Positions 62,285 through 64,000 of a stretch of 64,000 nt of DNA are shown piece by piece. The stretch is from Gossypium raimondii (Eukaryota; Streptophyta; Magnoliopsida; Malvales; Malvaceae), in NCBI RefSeq assembly GCF_025698545.1, contig NC_068577.1, positions 4,187,501 through 4,251,500 on the forward strand. The letters run 5' to 3'. Positions within the stretch are counted from its first letter, which is position 1. Each line of letters starts with the position of its first letter. The notes beneath the pieces are model-generated. The model was given only the letters and a program-made list of their open reading frames with translations, made no database searches and was not told the DNA's origin. The translations under genes were made by a program, and so were the position numbers.

Positions 62285-62517
62285 TTAAGAGAAATGATTG
62301 TATGAAACTGTGATTCCACGTCATCCCTATTATTTTTCAATAGGAGAATGACAAATCAGATTTTTTTCTCTTGATTTTTAACATTTTTAGTTGAATTTGA
62401 ATTTTTTCAGGAGGAAAAAGTTGAAAATCAGGAGAAACAAATCTGATTTATTATTCTCCTATTAGAAAGGGGTAGGGATGGTGTGGAATCACAGTTTCAT
62501 ATAATCTCTTCTCTTAA
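62285..62517. repeat. MITE with about 100-bp inverted arms
   Basis: Starting TTAAGAGAAATGATTGTATG and ending in its near-inverse (reverse complement TTAAGAGAAGAGATTATATG), the two arms also share GAAACTGTGATTCCAC, CATCCCTA, ATAGGAGAAT and AAATCAGATTT in mirrored order. The unit is 233 bp with a small loop. A terminal TTA/TAA could be a three-base target duplication as in Tourist-type elements, but this is inference. Confidence 0.8.
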
Positions 62518-62693
62518 ACTTTATTAAGGGATTTTGTTCATAAATTCAAATAAACATTTACATTAATTTTCTGAGTACAATTATAGTAAAAAATAAAACA
62601 TATATGAATAATTATAACTAATATTTTGTTTTTTTGAAAGGAATCATAACTAATATTAAATAATACAAAACATAATCAAATTATCTCAAAAAC

Positions 62694-62960
62694 TAGGAAC
62701 GAAACCATACAATATTTTAGAGGGAGTGAAAATTAAATTGTAATTTTTTACGATAGAAAAAATACAATTTCACTATTTTAATAGAATATATCTTTATAAT
62801 TTTTAAAAGATTAAATTAAATTTTAATATTTTCAGAGAGGGTCAAAGTACAATTTTACCTTTATTCATTTAAATTTTTAAAAATTTTAAAAAAACCATAT
62901 AAAAAAATTTTATTTTGAGGAGTCGGGCCCCACCAGCCCCCTAATTTCCCCAGTGGATAG
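62694..62960. repeat. Small interspersed element (family B, copy 3)
   Basis: Contains 'gtgaaaattaaattgtaattttttacgata' and ends with GGGCCCCACCAGCCCCCTAA near 62924-62943. It is about 170 bp to the right of the 62285 MITE. It is noncoding. Confidence 0.6.
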
Positions 62961-63464
62961 AACTCATAAATACAGAGACAAAACTACAAATTTTAAGAAA
63001 ATTATAATAAGCAAAGGTAAAAATATTTTGTTAAAAGAGTTAAAATTAAATTACTAAATCGAGAAATTAAAATAAAATTTTCATGAATCAAGTGTAAAAG
63101 GAAAAAAACTTAAATTAACTAAATAATTATTACTATGAGCTATTTAACCTACTTTTTTTGTCTTAAATTCAATAAATCTAAAAGACAATACGAAAACAAT
63201 TGTATAAAATAGAGATATTATTTATTTTCAATAATTTAATACTACATTAAAATTTAATTTTTTCGGAAAAAAATTAAAATTTTAAGATAAAAATATCGAT
63301 ACGACATTAAATCATTGAAATAAACATAAAAAACACATGATAAAATTCCAATTTTAGTATGATTCTTTGATTAATATAATTTAAAGATAAAAGAGAACAA
63401 AAGTGATTATGGAAGACAACAGTGGAAGAATCTAAGGTGTGAAGCATGCATATGACTCGAAAAC
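62961..63464. other. 5' flank of the kinase gene at the window end
   Basis: AT-rich with no separate feature. Confidence 0.4.
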
Positions 63465-64000
63465 ATGTCCAAGTTCATTACCGACGGTAAAACCAAGTAC
63501 TACAAAAATGCCTTTATATATATATATCTTCACCAGTTTCCCCGATGCAAACCAAACAGTAAGCTACTGTTTCATTTTCAGACCAAACAGTGAAGCAAAT
63601 CGGTCCCATTTCAACGAAATCACTCATTGAGTACATAGAAAAGACGCCGTCTTTGTTGTCGGAGATCGGAAACAGGCACGACGATGTGACGATAAAGGAA
63701 GCCGGAGATGGCAACCTTAATTTCGTCTACATCGTCGTTGCCACTTGTGCTTCTTTTATCATCCAACAGGTTTCACTCTTTTCTTTTTCTTCCATTTTCA
63801 ATTTAAAGAAATGAAAATTGTCACCACAGCGGATCAGTAAAGTACTACTCTCATTCCTTTGGGTTGCACTGCAGTTGCATAATGATTGTAATATAAATTA
63901 GTTTATGGTAGGAAAATTTTATATAAAAATTGAATCTAGTTTTGGTTGAAATGGAATATTTTGGTGAGAAAAAGTATTAGTATTTTAGGGGTCGACGTGT
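63465..64000 (+). CDS. MTK: Methylthioribose kinase, 5' part only (runs off the window)
   Basis: The recognisable exon ends at 63769 with a GT donor and codes for TKSLIEYIEKTPSLLSEIG, then IKEAGDGNLNFVYIVV, then SFIIQQ. This is the N-terminal lobe start of methylthioribose kinase, which phosphorylates 5-methylthioribose in methionine salvage. The frame has no ATG before its upstream stop at 63560. A model with a small exon 63465-63486 (MSKFITD), an intron 63487-63581 with GT-AG, and an exon from 63582 restores a start; this is inference. The usual VIKQ motif reads IIQQ, so the lysine expected to bind ATP is Gln. A TATATATATAT run at about 63516-63527 falls inside the proposed intron and could instead be the promoter. 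It may be a living gene, a variant or a pseudogene. Confidence 0.6.

Overview
The window is nuclear DNA of a flowering plant. It is AT-rich, with intron-bearing genes spaced by long stretches of decayed transposable elements. The repeat style (Tekay-like Ty3/gypsy LTRs ending in TGTAAC/TTACA, short tandem arrays inside the LTRs, many small inverted-repeat elements) suggests a Malvales genome, most likely cotton (Gossypium); that genus call is inference.

Seven host genes are supported. From left to right: an intronless secreted leucine-rich-repeat protein (+, 1074-2276); a five-exon ARF-family GTPase of the ARFB1 type (-, 9121-12060); plastid 3-phosphoglycerate dehydrogenase (-, four exons, 13560-15822); a leucine-rich-repeat receptor pseudokinase of the RDK1 type (-, two exons, 28019-31031); the chloroplast inner-envelope protein TIC21/PIC1 (+, four exons, 50396-53047); a reticulon-like protein (-, five exons, 54994-56556); and the 5' end of a methylthioribose kinase gene (+, from about 63465, running off the window). 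Splice sites were read by eye. Every complete gene model has GT-AG introns and a coding length divisible by three.

The first six genes match, from recalled Arabidopsis locus order, the duplicated segments At2g15280-At2g15320 (reticulon, TIC21, LRR kinase, ARFB1A, LRR protein) and At4g34200-At4g34220 (PGDH1, RDK1). This window appears to keep the fuller ancestral gene set, with insertions pushing the genes apart. The genes do not form one pathway: they cover serine synthesis, envelope transport, ER shaping, membrane traffic, a kinase-dead receptor, and possibly methionine salvage.

The main insertion is a nearly full-length Ty3/gypsy chromovirus of about 10.2 kb (37163-47350, minus orientation). 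It has both LTRs, a tRNA-Met primer site, a polypurine tract and one Gag-Pol reading frame broken only by four nonsense changes, all of the C-to-T/G-to-A kind. Other elements are a truncated gypsy-type LTR (18016 to about 20220), an LTR remnant ending at 25623, two 5'-truncated LINE tails lying 5' end to 5' end (21177-22543), a decayed LINE ORF1 (DUF4283) at 26149-27565, and at least nine inverted-repeat or MITE-type elements. A degenerate GGTTCGCA-rich tandem array lies at 48808-49530.

I found no new multi-gene system. The observations most worth checking are a Gln-to-Glu change at the catalytic switch II position of the ARFB1 protein, loss of the expected ATP-binding lysine in the methylthioribose kinase fragment, the missing target-site duplication of the gypsy element, and the unequal number of palindromic 50-bp repeats in its two LTRs.
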